A DNA stretch of 24,053 nucleotides from Azoarcus sp. Lineage in GTDB: Bacteria; Pseudomonadota; Gammaproteobacteria; Burkholderiales; Rhodocyclaceae. This document shows positions 7,100 to 14,775 of the stretch, piece by piece; positions within the stretch are counted from its first letter, which is position 1, and every line of letters begins with the position of its first letter. A program made the translations under genes and the position numbers. A model generated the notes under the pieces. That model was not told where the DNA came from and did no database searches. It saw only the letters and a program-made list of their open reading frames with translations. The DNA is taken from positions 1 through 24,053 of the forward strand of contig JALNWS010000042.1 in assembly GCA_023230755.1 (NCBI GenBank). Reading direction: 5' to 3'.

Positions 7100-7405
7100 A
7101 TGAGTGAAGCCGAAATCGAACTGGCAAGGTTACTGGCCCGTTTCAAGCTGCAGGTGAAGCGCGCACTTGGGCGCAGCGTGAATCTGACGGCGATGATGAA
7201 CGATCCGGCGTATGCAAGGGCGACGCTGGACGAGATCGAAGAACTCGCCGACGACGAGGAGTTCTTGCTGCTCGTCATCTGTTTGCGCGAAAAGCTGGCC
7301 CCGGCTGCAGTGGTCGCGCCCGTCGTACCGGCGCCGGCCTCCGAGGCCGCGCCGGCGCGCTCACAGGCCCTGCGCGATTACCGCTTCGGCGCCCGTGGCG
7401 GTTGA
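7100..7405 (+). CDS. Unrecognised small protein between ureA and ureB
   Basis: A 101-residue product I cannot assign to a family. Residues 1-67 look helical, with a basic part (ARFKLQVKRALGRSVN) followed by an acidic one (LDEIEELADDEEFLLLVICLREKL). A Pro/Ala-rich linker then leads to a short tail (QALRDYRFGARGG). No signal peptide, metal cluster or catalytic motif is visible. The ATG at 7100 is preferred over the GTG at 7091 because an AGGGG site lies about 11 bases upstream. It lies 19 bases after ureA and 26 bases before ureB in the same direction, so it is transcribed with urease. Codon use and reading-frame integrity match its neighbours. Other bacteria carry different extra genes at this position, but no role is inferred from that. 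Confidence 0.8.
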   Translation: MSEAEIELARLLARFKLQVKRALGRSVNLTAMMNDPAYARATLDEIEELADDEEFLLLVICLREKLAPAAVVAPVVPAPASEAAPARSQALRDYRFGARGG

Positions 7406-7431
7406 ACCGCCAGGCACATCAGGAGAAGAAA

Positions 7432-7737
7432 ATGATTCCAGGCGAACTCATGGCGCTCGACGGCGAGATCGAAATCAACGTCGGACGCGCGACGCTGACG
7501 CTGTCGGTGACCAATACCGGCGACCGTCCGATCCAGGTCGGCTCGCATTACCACTTTGCTGAAACCAATGCCGCGCTCGACTTCGACCGTGCGGCGGCGC
7601 GTGGTTTCCGCCTCAATATCGCCGCGGGTACGGCGGTGCGTTTCGAGCCGGGACAGTCGCGCACGATCGAACTGGTCGCGCTCGATGGCGCGCGCAAGGT
7701 GTTCGGCTTCAACGCCCAGGTCATGGGAGCGCTCTGA
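7432..7737 (+). CDS. ureB: Urease beta subunit UreB
   Basis: A 101-residue structural urease subunit. It starts MIPGELMALDGEIEIN and carries the family blocks VTNTGDRPIQVGSHYHFAE, GFRLNIAAGTAVRFEPG and KVFGFNAQVMG, at the normal length. The ATG at 7432 has a strong AGGAG site seven bases upstream. An earlier in-frame start at 7402 would add ten residues that belong to the leader. The stop codon is followed by the ureC ATG with a single base between, indicating coupled translation. Confidence 0.97.
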   Translation: MIPGELMALDGEIEINVGRATLTLSVTNTGDRPIQVGSHYHFAETNAALDFDRAAARGFRLNIAAGTAVRFEPGQSRTIELVALDGARKVFGFNAQVMGAL

Positions 7738-7738
7738 A

Positions 7739-9454
7739 ATGGCAAAGATTACGCGCCGCGCCTATGCGGAAATGTTCGGCCCCACGGTGGGCGATCGGGT
7801 ACGACTGGCCGACACCGAGCTGATCCTTGAAGTGGAGCACGACTACACCATCTACGGTGAAGAGGTGAAGTTCGGCGGTGGCAAGGTCATCCGTGATGGC
7901 ATGGGCCAGGGCCAGCAGCTCGCGGCCGAGGTGGCCGACACCATCATCACCAATGCGCTGATCGTCGATGCGGTCACCGGCATCGTCAAGGCCGACGTCG
8001 GACTCAAGGACGGCAGGATCTGGAAGATCGGCAAGGGTGGCAACCCGGACATCCAGCCCGGCGTCACCATCCCGGTTGGCGCGGGCACCGAGGTCATCGC
8101 CGGCGAAGGCATGATCCTCACCGCCGGCGGCATCGACAGCCACATCCACTGGATCTGCCCGCAGCAGATCGAAGAGGCGCAGATGTCCGGCATCACCACC
8201 ATGCTTGGTGGCGGCACCGGGCCGGCGACCGGCACCTACGCCACCACCTGCACGCCGGGGCCGTGGCATATTCACCGCATGCTCGAGGCTGCCGAAGCCT
8301 TTCCGATGAACCTCGGATTCTTCGGCAAGGGCAACGCCAGCCTGCCGGGGCCGCTCAGCGAGCAGGTCGAGGCCGGCGTCATCGGCCTCAAGCTGCACGA
8401 GGACTGGGGCACGACACCGGCGGCGATCGACAACTGCCTGACCGTGGCCGAGCAGCACGACGTGCAGGTCGCGATCCATACCGATACGTTGAACGAATCC
8501 GGTTTCGTCGAAACCACGCTGGCCGCGTTCAAGGGCCGCACCATCCACACCTTCCACACCGAAGGCGCGGGTGGTGGTCATGCGCCTGACATCATCAAGG
8601 CGGTGGGCGCGCCGAACGTGCTGCCGTCCTCGACCAACCCGACGCGGCCGTTCACGGTGAACACCATCGACGAGCATCTCGACATGCTGATGGTGTGCCA
8701 CCACCTCGACCCGGCAATTGCCGAGGACGTGGCCTTTGCCGAATCGCGCATCCGGCGCGAGACGATCGCGGCCGAGGACATCCTGCACGACACCGGCGCG
8801 TTCTCGATGATGTCGTCCGACTCGCAGGCGATGGGGCGGGTGGGCGAGGTCATCATCCGCACCTGGCAGACCGCGCACAAGATGAAGGTGCAGCGCGGGG
8901 CATTGCCCGAAGACAGCCAGCGCGGCGACGGCAAGGCGGACAATTTCCGCATCCGGCGCTACATCGCCAAGTACACCATCAACCCGGCGATCACCCACGG
9001 CATCTCGCACGTCGTGGGCTCGATCGAGCCCGGCAAGCTGGCCGACCTGGTGTTGTGGCGGCCGGCCTTCTTCGGCGTCAAGCCCAGCCTGATCCTCAAG
9101 GGCGGCATGATCGCCGCGGCGGCGATGGGCGATCCCAACGCGTCGATCCCCACGCCGCAACCGGTGCATTACCGGCCGATGTTCGGCAGTTTCGGCAAGG
9201 CGCTCAAGACCTCGGTGACCTTCGTCTCGCAGGCCGCGCTGTCCAATCCGGCGGTGGCGGCCCTGAATCTGGAGAAACCACTGGTGGCGGTGAAGGGTTG
9301 CCGGGGTGTGAAGAAGTCCGACATGGTGCTCAACGGCGCGATGCCGACCATCGATGTCGACCCGGAAACCTATATCGTGCGCGCCGATGGCGAGTTGCTC
9401 ACGTGCGAGCCGGCGACCGAACTGCCGATGGCGCAGCGCTATTTCCTGTTCTGA
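7739..9454 (+). CDS. ureC: Urease alpha subunit UreC (catalytic)
   Basis: A 571-residue catalytic subunit holding the dinickel centre. By comparison with Klebsiella urease (numbering one lower), the nickel ligands are visible: His135 and His137 in DSHIHW, the carbamylated Lys218 in GLKLHEDWG, His in VAIHTD and His in TFHTEGAGGGHAPD. The mobile flap Cys320-His321 is in MVCHHLD. All expected residues are present, so the enzyme should be active. The ATG at 7739 follows GGGAG nine bases upstream inside ureB. It is the most conserved gene of the window and anchors the operon identity. ureE follows after 66 bases. Confidence 0.98.
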   Translation: MAKITRRAYAEMFGPTVGDRVRLADTELILEVEHDYTIYGEEVKFGGGKVIRDGMGQGQQLAAEVADTIITNALIVDAVTGIVKADVGLKDGRIWKIGKGGNPDIQPGVTIPVGAGTEVIAGEGMILTAGGIDSHIHWICPQQIEEAQMSGITTMLGGGTGPATGTYATTCTPGPWHIHRMLEAAEAFPMNLGFFGKGNASLPGPLSEQVEAGVIGLKLHEDWGTTPAAIDNCLTVAEQHDVQVAIHTDTLNESGFVETTLAAFKGRTIHTFHTEGAGGGHAPDIIKAVGAPNVLPSSTNPTRPFTVNTIDEHLDMLMVCHHLDPAIAEDVAFAESRIRRETIAAEDILHDTGAFSMMSSDSQAMGRVGEVIIRTWQTAHKMKVQRGALPEDSQRGDGKADNFRIRRYIAKYTINPAITHGISHVVGSIEPGKLADLVLWRPAFFGVKPSLILKGGMIAAAAMGDPNASIPTPQPVHYRPMFGSFGKALKTSVTFVSQAALSNPAVAALNLEKPLVAVKGCRGVKKSDMVLNGAMPTIDVDPETYIVRADGELLTCEPATELPMAQRYFLF

Positions 9455-9520
9455 CGGAATCCGCCATGATCGTCGTCGAACCTCGTATTGCGCCAAGCAC
9501 GCCCTGGAAACTGAACTGAC

Positions 9521-10000
9521 ATGCTGCTGATTGAATCGCTTTACACCGGCGTGCGCGCCGCAACGGAAACCCTGGAGCTCGACTTTGGCTACCGCACCAA
9601 GAGCCGTTTGCGCGCCAGACTGAGCACGGGCGAGGAAGTCGGTCTGTTCCTTCCCCGCGGCACCATCCTGCGCGGCGGTCAGAAACTGCACGCCCAGGAC
9701 GGACGGATCGTCGAAGTCGTGGCGGCACCTGAGTCGCTGCTCGAGGTTCGCTGCGCCGATGCGTTCGAGCTCGCACGTGCGGCCTACCACCTTGGCAACC
9801 GCCATGTCGCCGTCGAACTGGGCGAAGGCTGGCTGCGGATTCAGGCTGACCACGTGCTCGAAGGCATGCTGGTCGGGCTGGGGGCGGAAGTGTCGTCGAT
9901 GTCCGCGCCCTTTGAGCCCGAGGCCGGTGCCTACGCCCATGGTCATCAGCATCCGGGCGACGGCAGCGGCGCGCGCATCCACATGATGAGCGGCACGTGA
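9521..10000 (+). CDS. ureE: Urease accessory protein UreE (nickel metallochaperone)
   Basis: A 159-residue nickel chaperone that hands Ni to the UreDFG-apourease complex. The N-terminal domain (LDFGYRTKSRLRARLSTGEEVGLFLPRGT) is followed by the metal-binding domain with GNRHVAVELGEGWLRI, whose His is the conserved nickel ligand, and DHVLEGMLVGLGA. The C-terminus has a modest His-containing tail (AYAHGHQHPG and a later His), far shorter than the histidine-rich tail of Klebsiella UreE, so nickel storage is probably limited. The start ATG has only a weak GGAAA ribosome-binding site. The stop overlaps the ureF start. Confidence 0.95.
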   Translation: MLLIESLYTGVRAATETLELDFGYRTKSRLRARLSTGEEVGLFLPRGTILRGGQKLHAQDGRIVEVVAAPESLLEVRCADAFELARAAYHLGNRHVAVELGEGWLRIQADHVLEGMLVGLGAEVSSMSAPFEPEAGAYAHGHQHPGDGSGARIHMMSGT

Positions 10001-10713
10001 CGCTGGCGCTCTCCGGTGCGACTGGCGGCGGCCTGCTGCCGCTGGTGCGACTGCTCCAGCTCGCGAGCCCGACGCTGCCGGTCGGCGCCTACACCTACTC
10101 GCAGGGGCTGGAGTGGGCGGTCGAGTGCGGTCGGGTCAAGACCGAGGCTGACACCCAGCGCTGGATCGGCGACCTGCTCGAATGGAGCGTTGCGCGCTTC
10201 GAGGCACCGCTGGTCGCGTGTCTGCTCGCGGCGTGGGCTCAGGACGACGATGACGCGGCGCGACGCCTCAACGACGATTTCGTTGCCAGCCGGGAGACCT
10301 CGGAACTGCGCGCCGAAACCGTGCAGATGGGCTACTCGCTGGTGCGTATGCTGGTCGAGCTCGACGCCTGGTCTTCGCTGCCTGGCTGGCGGGCGCGGCT
10401 GCAGGCGCTCGATACCCCGGCGTTTCCGACTGCATGGACTGCCGCTGCCGCAGCCTGGAAGGTGCCGGTGGGCGATGCGCTCGCCGCCTACCTGTGGGCC
10501 TGGCTGGAGAATCAGGTGATGGCGGCGGTGAAGACGGTGCCGCTCGGCCAGAGCGCCGGGCAGCGCATGCTGGCCGCACTCGGCGCGCGCATTCCCGATC
10601 TGGTGCCACTTGCGATCGCGCTTCCGGAAGACGACTGGAGCAACTACACCCCCGGCCTGGCACTTGCCAGCAGCCACCACGAAACGCAGTATTCACGGCT
10701 CTTCAGAAGCTGA
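9997..10713 (+). CDS. ureF: Urease accessory protein UreF
   Basis: A 238-residue, mostly helical protein that joins UreD and UreG in the urease activation complex and is thought to control the GTPase of UreG. Family motifs are LLQLASPTLPVGAYTYSQGLEW near the N-terminus (read in parts), SRETSELRAETVQMG, and the C-terminal part with SSHHETQYSRLFRS, where the last residues are typical of UreF. The start is a GTG that overlaps the ureE stop codon (GTGA), and no alternative ATG precedes the conserved region. ureG follows after 20 bases. Confidence 0.95.
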   Translation: MTLALSGATGGGLLPLVRLLQLASPTLPVGAYTYSQGLEWAVECGRVKTEADTQRWIGDLLEWSVARFEAPLVACLLAAWAQDDDDAARRLNDDFVASRETSELRAETVQMGYSLVRMLVELDAWSSLPGWRARLQALDTPAFPTAWTAAAAAWKVPVGDALAAYLWAWLENQVMAAVKTVPLGQSAGQRMLAALGARIPDLVPLAIALPEDDWSNYTPGLALASSHHETQYSRLFRS

Positions 10714-10733
10714 ACGACGGAAACCACAGCATC

Positions 10734-11363
10734 ATGACTACTCCTGCATCCCAGGCGCTTCGTGTCGGCATCGGCGGCCCCGTCGGTTCCGGCAAGACCG
10801 CGCTCACGCTCGCGCTGTGCCAGGCATTGCGCGACAAGTACAACATTGCGGTTGTCACCAACGACATCTACACGGCGGAAGACGCCCAGTTTCTGGTGCG
10901 CAACGAAGCGCTGGCGGCCGATCGCATCATCGGCGTCGAAACCGGCGGCTGCCCGCACACCGCCATCCGCGAAGATGCCTCGATCAACCTCGAGGCGGTC
11001 GATCGCCTCAATCGCAGCTTTCCGGGGTTGGAGATCATCTTCGTCGAGTCGGGAGGCGACAATCTGGCTGCCACTTTCTCACCGGAACTCTCCGATCTGA
11101 CGCTCTATGTCATTGATGTCTCGGCCGGCGACAAGATTCCGCGCAAGGGCGGGCCCGGCATTACCAAGAGTGACCTGCTGGTGATCAACAAGATCGATCT
11201 CGCGCCGCTGGTCGGTGCCTCGCTGGAGGTCATGGACCGCGATGCGCGCAAGATGCGGGGCGAGCGCCCCTTCGTCTTCTCCAACCTGAAGACGGGCCAG
11301 GGCCTGGCAGAGATCATCGACTTTGTTGAGCGCCAGGGGTTGTTGCGCGCGGAGGAGGCCTGA
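10734..11363 (+). CDS. ureG: Urease accessory GTPase UreG
   Basis: A 209-residue SIMIBI-class GTPase that drives nickel insertion into urease. Motifs are the P-loop GGPVGSGKTAL, VVTNDIYTAEDA, the Cys-Pro-His nickel site in ETGGCPHTAIR, VESGGDNLAATFSPEL, and the guanine-specificity motif NKIDLA. The length is normal. The ATG at 10734 was chosen from homology (MTTPASQALRVGIGG). An open frame extending upstream overlaps ureF and is not real. The ribosome-binding site is weak (GGAAA). It is the last gene of the urease operon, and a GNRA-loop hairpin starts 3 bases after its stop. Confidence 0.97.
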   Translation: MTTPASQALRVGIGGPVGSGKTALTLALCQALRDKYNIAVVTNDIYTAEDAQFLVRNEALAADRIIGVETGGCPHTAIREDASINLEAVDRLNRSFPGLEIIFVESGGDNLAATFSPELSDLTLYVIDVSAGDKIPRKGGPGITKSDLLVINKIDLAPLVGASLEVMDRDARKMRGERPFVFSNLKTGQGLAEIIDFVERQGLLRAEEA

Positions 11364-11365
11364 TC

Positions 11366-11383
11366 CGTCAGCGCAAGCTGACG
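11366..11383 (+). repeat. GNRA-loop hairpin directly after ureG
   Basis: A perfect 7-base stem (11366-11372 with 11377-11383) closes a GCAA tetraloop, a very stable RNA hairpin. It starts 3 bases after the ureG stop. No T-run follows, so it is more likely a 3' protecting structure than an intrinsic terminator. Confidence 0.5.
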
Positions 11384-11465
11384 CGCGAGGCATGGCTGCC
11401 TTTGGCGGCGTGCTTCCAGGTATGCTCAGTGGGGTGATTCCGGCGCGGCTGCACTTTCTCTGCTT

Positions 11466-11505
11466 GCAAACAAAAACGGGGACCGGTCATGCGACCGCTC
11501 CCCGT
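11466..11505 (-). terminator. Rho-independent terminator of the HiPIP gene
   Basis: On the minus strand, arms of 13 bases (11476-11488 and 11493-11505, one mismatch) around a 4-base loop are followed by TTTTTGTTTG. It lies 22 bases beyond the HiPIP stop codon, the right place to end that transcript. It has no T-run on the plus strand, so it should not stop urease transcription efficiently. Confidence 0.85.
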
Positions 11506-11527
11506 CTGCATGTCGACTGATCGACGA

Positions 11528-11797
11528 TCAGGGCTTCTTGACCCAGGCGACGCAGGAGCCATTCGGATTGACTTCGGTGTCGCCGGCAAACAGCTTACAG
11601 CCGCCCAGCGGGGTGCCGGGGACGAAGTGCATACAGCCCGAACAGACCTTGGCCGGATCGGCCGATTTGTCGACGTACTTCATGCTCGTGCGCATCGCGT
11701 CATTCTTGGCCGCGAACGCTACGACCGGGATCATGGCAACGGCCATGCCGCCAGCCTTGATGAGGGTACGACGGGTTTGGTTGATGCTGTCAGACAT
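11528..11797 (-). CDS. High-potential iron-sulfur protein (HiPIP), Tat-exported
   Basis: An 89-residue precursor of a small periplasmic [4Fe-4S] electron carrier. The N-terminus has a twin-arginine signal (TRRTLIKAGGMAVAMIPVVAFA). The mature part holds the four cluster cysteines in the HiPIP spacing C-x2-C-x11-C-x14-C, beginning CSGCMHF and ending with CVAWVKKP. The ATG at 11797 follows a GGAGG site. A longer frame to 11863 lacks both signal logic and a ribosome-binding site. HiPIPs pass electrons between membrane complexes and terminal oxidases, reductases or reaction centres. The gene is divergent from the cytochrome c gene 370 bases away and has its own terminator, so it is probably monocistronic. 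Confidence 0.93.
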   Translation of the reverse strand: MSDSINQTRRTLIKAGGMAVAMIPVVAFAAKNDAMRTSMKYVDKSADPAKVCSGCMHFVPGTPLGGCKLFAGDTEVNPNGSCVAWVKKP

Positions 11798-12167
11798 AGT
11801 GCCTCCAGGGGTTGATGATGATCCGATCCGGACCGTGTCTTCACTGTGCAATACGTGGTGCACGTCAGAAAATCGGCCGGTGGAAAGTATGCCATCCGAA
11901 GGGCAAAAAAACTTCCAACAAATATAGGGTTTTTCTATTTGCGCATTTAGCGGGAAGAATCTTAAGGTTCAAGGTGCATCAAGGGGGCAGCGATCGGCGG
12001 AAAAATCCGCTCCGCCGGCGGCGAAGCAGGTCTGGGCAGCACGGAGAACCAGGTGACGGTTGCTAACATTTCTTCAGCGCTGTGTCTTTGACTTCTCCGG
12101 TAGCATAGGCCTGCCCCTTGGGTTAGTATCTTTTGGTGTTTAAGATCATCATAAAGAGGAAGACAAT
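11798..12167. other. Intergenic region between divergent HiPIP and cytochrome c genes
   Basis: This 370-base stretch carries the control regions of two exported electron carriers. Visible are an ACGTG-GTG-CACGT palindrome (11853-11865, about 60 bases before the HiPIP start), an A/T-rich block near 11900-11950, two mutually exclusive small hairpins around 11995-12017, and a plausible cytochrome promoter at 12118-12146. I see no clear FNR box and no coding potential. Confidence 0.5.
12118..12146 (+). promoter_or_regulatory. Putative sigma-70 promoter of the cytochrome c gene
   Basis: TTGGGT (12118-12123) and TAAGAT (12141-12146) are spaced by 17 bases and match three and four of six consensus bases. 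The start point would be near 12153, just before the AGAGGA ribosome-binding site. The match is modest. Confidence 0.35.
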
Positions 12168-12476
12168 ATGAAGGCTCTTGTTGCCGTCGCGATTGCTGCT
12201 GGTGTCCTTTCCGCTGCTCCGGCGTTCGCTTCCGCAGATCTGGCGAAAGCCAAGAACTGTATGGCCTGTCACGCGATCGACAAGAAGCTGGTCGGTCCTG
12301 CCTATAAGGATGTGGCTGCCAAGTACGCTGGACAGAAAGACGCTGCTGCCATGCTCGCCACCAAGGTACAGAAGGGTGGTGTGGGCACTTGGGGTCAGAT
12401 CCCGATGCCCCCCAACCCGCAGGTGTCGGCTGAAGAAGCCGCCACGCTGGTGGCGTGGGTTCTGTCGCAGAAGTAA
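12168..12476 (+). CDS. Small periplasmic cytochrome c (c551/c8 type)
   Basis: A 102-residue precursor. Residues 1-21 form a Sec signal peptide ending APAFA. The mature protein of about 81 residues has one haem site, Cys31-Met-Ala-Cys-His35, and the sixth ligand is probably Met80 in WGQIPMPPN. KLVGPAYKDVAAKY and the C-terminal helix EEAATLVAWVLSQK are typical of Pseudomonas-type cytochrome c551/c8. Such proteins carry electrons to nitrite reductase or terminal oxidases. The ATG at 12168 follows a GAGGA site. The gene is monocistronic, ended by a perfect bidirectional terminator. Confidence 0.94.
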   Translation: MKALVAVAIAAGVLSAAPAFASADLAKAKNCMACHAIDKKLVGPAYKDVAAKYAGQKDAAAMLATKVQKGGVGTWGQIPMPPNPQVSAEEAATLVAWVLSQK

Positions 12477-12506
12477 GCTTCCCGAGGTGGTCCTGTACCG
12501 CCCCTT

Positions 12507-12542
12507 GCACAAAAAAGCCGGCATCAGCCGGCTTTTTTGTGC
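12507..12542. terminator. Bidirectional rho-independent terminator
   Basis: Arms of 16 bases (12507-12522 and 12527-12542) are exact reverse complements around an ATCA loop. Each arm carries a GCCGGC stem and a run of six A or T. It serves the cytochrome c transcript on the plus strand and the c-di-GMP operon on the minus strand, whose last stop codon is 7 bases away. Confidence 0.95.
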
Positions 12543-12548
12543 ACGCGC

Positions 12549-14756
12549 TCAGCGCTGAAGGTCGGGCTGAGGCGCTACCTCCAGCCAGCCTTTTGCCTGT
12601 TCCGCGGTGCCCGGACGGGCAAACAGATAGCCCTGCATGACGTCGCAGCCGAGGATGCGCAGCGTTTCGGCCTGTTCGGCATGCTCCACGCCTTCGGCGA
12701 TCAGGTGAAGCCCGAATCCGCGCGCGATGCCGGTAATGGCTGAAATGATCGGATTGGTCGAAGGCCCGTCGAGGTCGCGCACGAAACTGCGATCGATCTT
12801 GAGCGTACTGACCGGAAACTTCTGCAGGTATGCCAGGGCCGAATAGCCCGTGCCGAAATCGTCGATCGCCACGCTCAGGCCGGCTTCGCGCATCGCCTTT
12901 ACCTTGGCTGCGACGCCTGCGGTGTCCTGCATCATCATGCTTTCGGTGATCTCAAGTTCGACCTGTGCCGGCGGCAACTGATTGCGGCTCACGCACTCGA
13001 TCACCATGTCGACGATGTCCGGGCGGCTGAAATCGTGAGGTGAAAGATTGAGCGACATGCGCAGGTCTTCAAAGCCGTCAGCGCGCCAGCGTGCCAGCTG
13101 CGCACAGGCTTCTTCGAGCACCCAGTGGCTGATGTCGCCGATCAGCCCCATCTCCTCGGCCACCGGAATGAAAGTGGCCGGTCCGATCTGCCCATGGGCG
13201 GGGTGATTCCAGCGCAGCAGCGCCTCCATGCCGACCACGCGGGCGGCCTTCATGCTGACCTGGGGCTGGTAGTACAGCTCGAACTCCGAGTGCTCGAGCG
13301 CAAGCCGAAGGTCGTTCTCGAGTGCGATGCGTTCGCGGTAGTGCGCGTTGAGCTCGGGGTCGAAGAATCGAAACGCGTTCTTGCCCGAACGCTTCACCTG
13401 ATACATCGCGATGTCAGCGTGCCGGGTCAGGTCTTCGGCGGTGTCACCGTCACGCGGGAAGAGCGAAATGCCGATGCTGACGGTTGCACGGAAGTCACTT
13501 TGGTCGAGGCGGAAGGGCGGGGCCAGCGCATCGAGAATCTTGCGCGCGATGGTCTCTGCATCTTCGGGGTGGTTGATGTCGGGAAGCAGGACGGTGAATT
13601 CGTCGCCGCCGAGGCGGGCCAGCGTGTCGCCGCGACGCAGGGTCGTGGACAGGCGGGCAGCAATGCCGCGCAGCAGGGTGTCGCCTTCCGCATGACCGAA
13701 GGTGTCGTTCACCAGCTTGAAGCGGTCGACGTCAATGAACATCACCGCAAGCGCACCGGTGCGACGTTGCGCCTGGGCAATCGCCAGCTCGAGCCGGTCC
13801 TTGAACAGAACCCGGTTTGGCAGTCGGGTCAGTTGGTCGTGATAGGCCTGGAAGGTAATGATTTCTTCGGCGCGCTTGCGCTCTGAAATATCCCGTGCCA
13901 CACCGTAGAGGCCATTTGAAGTGCGGCCGTTGCTGCCGGGCATGGGGATGCCGGTGAGCGACACGGTGGTGCTTTCCGGCCCCCCTTCCACCAGGGTTTC
14001 GCGATTTCGCCGCAGGCGCAGTTCGATGTTGAAGCTTTCGCCCGGGGTGTTGCCGCGTGAGAACATCAGGCTGTTGATGCGATCGACGTCCTCCGCAACG
14101 ACGAGGGTGGAGAAGGGGCGTCTCATCAGCGTAGCCCGCTCGTAGCCGAGCATCTGGCGCACCCGCGGGTTGATGTAGCTGAAGCGGCCCTCGGTGTCGA
14201 GGGTGAAGATCATGTCGGGCGAACTCTCGACCAGGAAGCGGTGCAGGCGTTCAGACGCGCGCAGACGCTGGCTCATGGCCCGGTTGGCCCGTTCCAGCGT
14301 GGTCTTGTGCAGGGTGCTGTCGACCGCGCGCTGCAACTGGGCGACATGATAGGGCTTGCGCACATAATCGTCGGCACCACCGCGCAAGGCGCCGATGGCT
14401 GCGTCGATGGCGTCTTCGCCACTGATGACGATCACGGCCTCTTCGCGCTCATGCTGGGTCAGCCAGTCGAGCAGATCGAGCCCGGTGGCATCGGGCAGGC
14501 GGTAGTCGAGCAGGATCAGATCGAAGTGTTCGCGCTCGAGCGCAGCGACAGCTTCGGCGATGGTGGCGCTCTCGTCGAAGACGCGTCCCTCGCGGGCAAG
14601 CACAAGCGGGAGCGTACGACGCAAGGACGCATCGTCATCAACGACGAGAATGCGGCAGACGTCTGCGTCCGGTTGCGACCCGGTAATACTCGCGTAGAAG
14701 GGCTGTTCTCCCGGTATGACCATGCGCTCCCGGTTTGCGGCGTTCCGCCATAGCAC
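12549..14756 (-). CDS. Response regulator with PAS, GGDEF and EAL domains (c-di-GMP turnover)
   Basis: A 735-residue cytoplasmic protein. Domain order: REC (about 34-150, phosphoacceptor Asp84 in LILLDYRLPD, conserved Lys in VRKPY), PAS (about 170-290), GGDEF (about 300-460) and EAL (about 475-725). The cyclase site reads GGDEF with an RxxD inhibitory site (RRGD) five residues before it. The EAL domain keeps EALLRW, NLSPHDF, ELEITES, DDFGTGYS, LKIDRSF and AEGVEH, so both activities may be intact. An alternative ATG lies at 14723, and ribosome-binding sites are poor at both starts (GAAAG, or GGGAG only three bases away). It lies 19 bases after the histidine kinase gene, the likely phosphodonor, and is the last gene of a four-gene unit. 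Confidence 0.93.
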   Translation of the reverse strand: MLWRNAANRERMVIPGEQPFYASITGSQPDADVCRILVVDDDASLRRTLPLVLAREGRVFDESATIAEAVAALEREHFDLILLDYRLPDATGLDLLDWLTQHEREEAVIVISGEDAIDAAIGALRGGADDYVRKPYHVAQLQRAVDSTLHKTTLERANRAMSQRLRASERLHRFLVESSPDMIFTLDTEGRFSYINPRVRQMLGYERATLMRRPFSTLVVAEDVDRINSLMFSRGNTPGESFNIELRLRRNRETLVEGGPESTTVSLTGIPMPGSNGRTSNGLYGVARDISERKRAEEIITFQAYHDQLTRLPNRVLFKDRLELAIAQAQRRTGALAVMFIDVDRFKLVNDTFGHAEGDTLLRGIAARLSTTLRRGDTLARLGGDEFTVLLPDINHPEDAETIARKILDALAPPFRLDQSDFRATVSIGISLFPRDGDTAEDLTRHADIAMYQVKRSGKNAFRFFDPELNAHYRERIALENDLRLALEHSEFELYYQPQVSMKAARVVGMEALLRWNHPAHGQIGPATFIPVAEEMGLIGDISHWVLEEACAQLARWRADGFEDLRMSLNLSPHDFSRPDIVDMVIECVSRNQLPPAQVELEITESMMMQDTAGVAAKVKAMREAGLSVAIDDFGTGYSALAYLQKFPVSTLKIDRSFVRDLDGPSTNPIISAITGIARGFGLHLIAEGVEHAEQAETLRILGCDVMQGYLFARPGTAEQAKGWLEVAPQPDLQR

Positions 14757-14775
14757 TTTCAGAATAATGCAACAG

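Noticed and set aside
9466..9519. A 17-codon open frame (MIVVEPRIAPSTPWKLN) between ureC and ureE.
   Set aside because: Too short to judge, poor ribosome-binding site, no recognisable product; it fills the gap and ends one base before the ureE ATG. It could at most be a coupling leader.
7721..9982. A long uninterrupted frame on the minus strand opposite ureC and ureE.
   Set aside because: It is the usual antisense artefact of GC-rich coding DNA; the plus strand encodes clearly recognisable UreC and UreE, and the antisense product resembles nothing.
11970..11990. TTCAAGGTGCATCAA as an FNR/CRP-type site.
   Set aside because: The left half and the spacing do not fit TTGAT-N4-ATCAA.
12089..12117. 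TTGACT near 12089 as a -35 box for the cytochrome gene.
   Set aside because: No acceptable -10 lies at 16-18 bases; the pair at 12118/12141 fits better.
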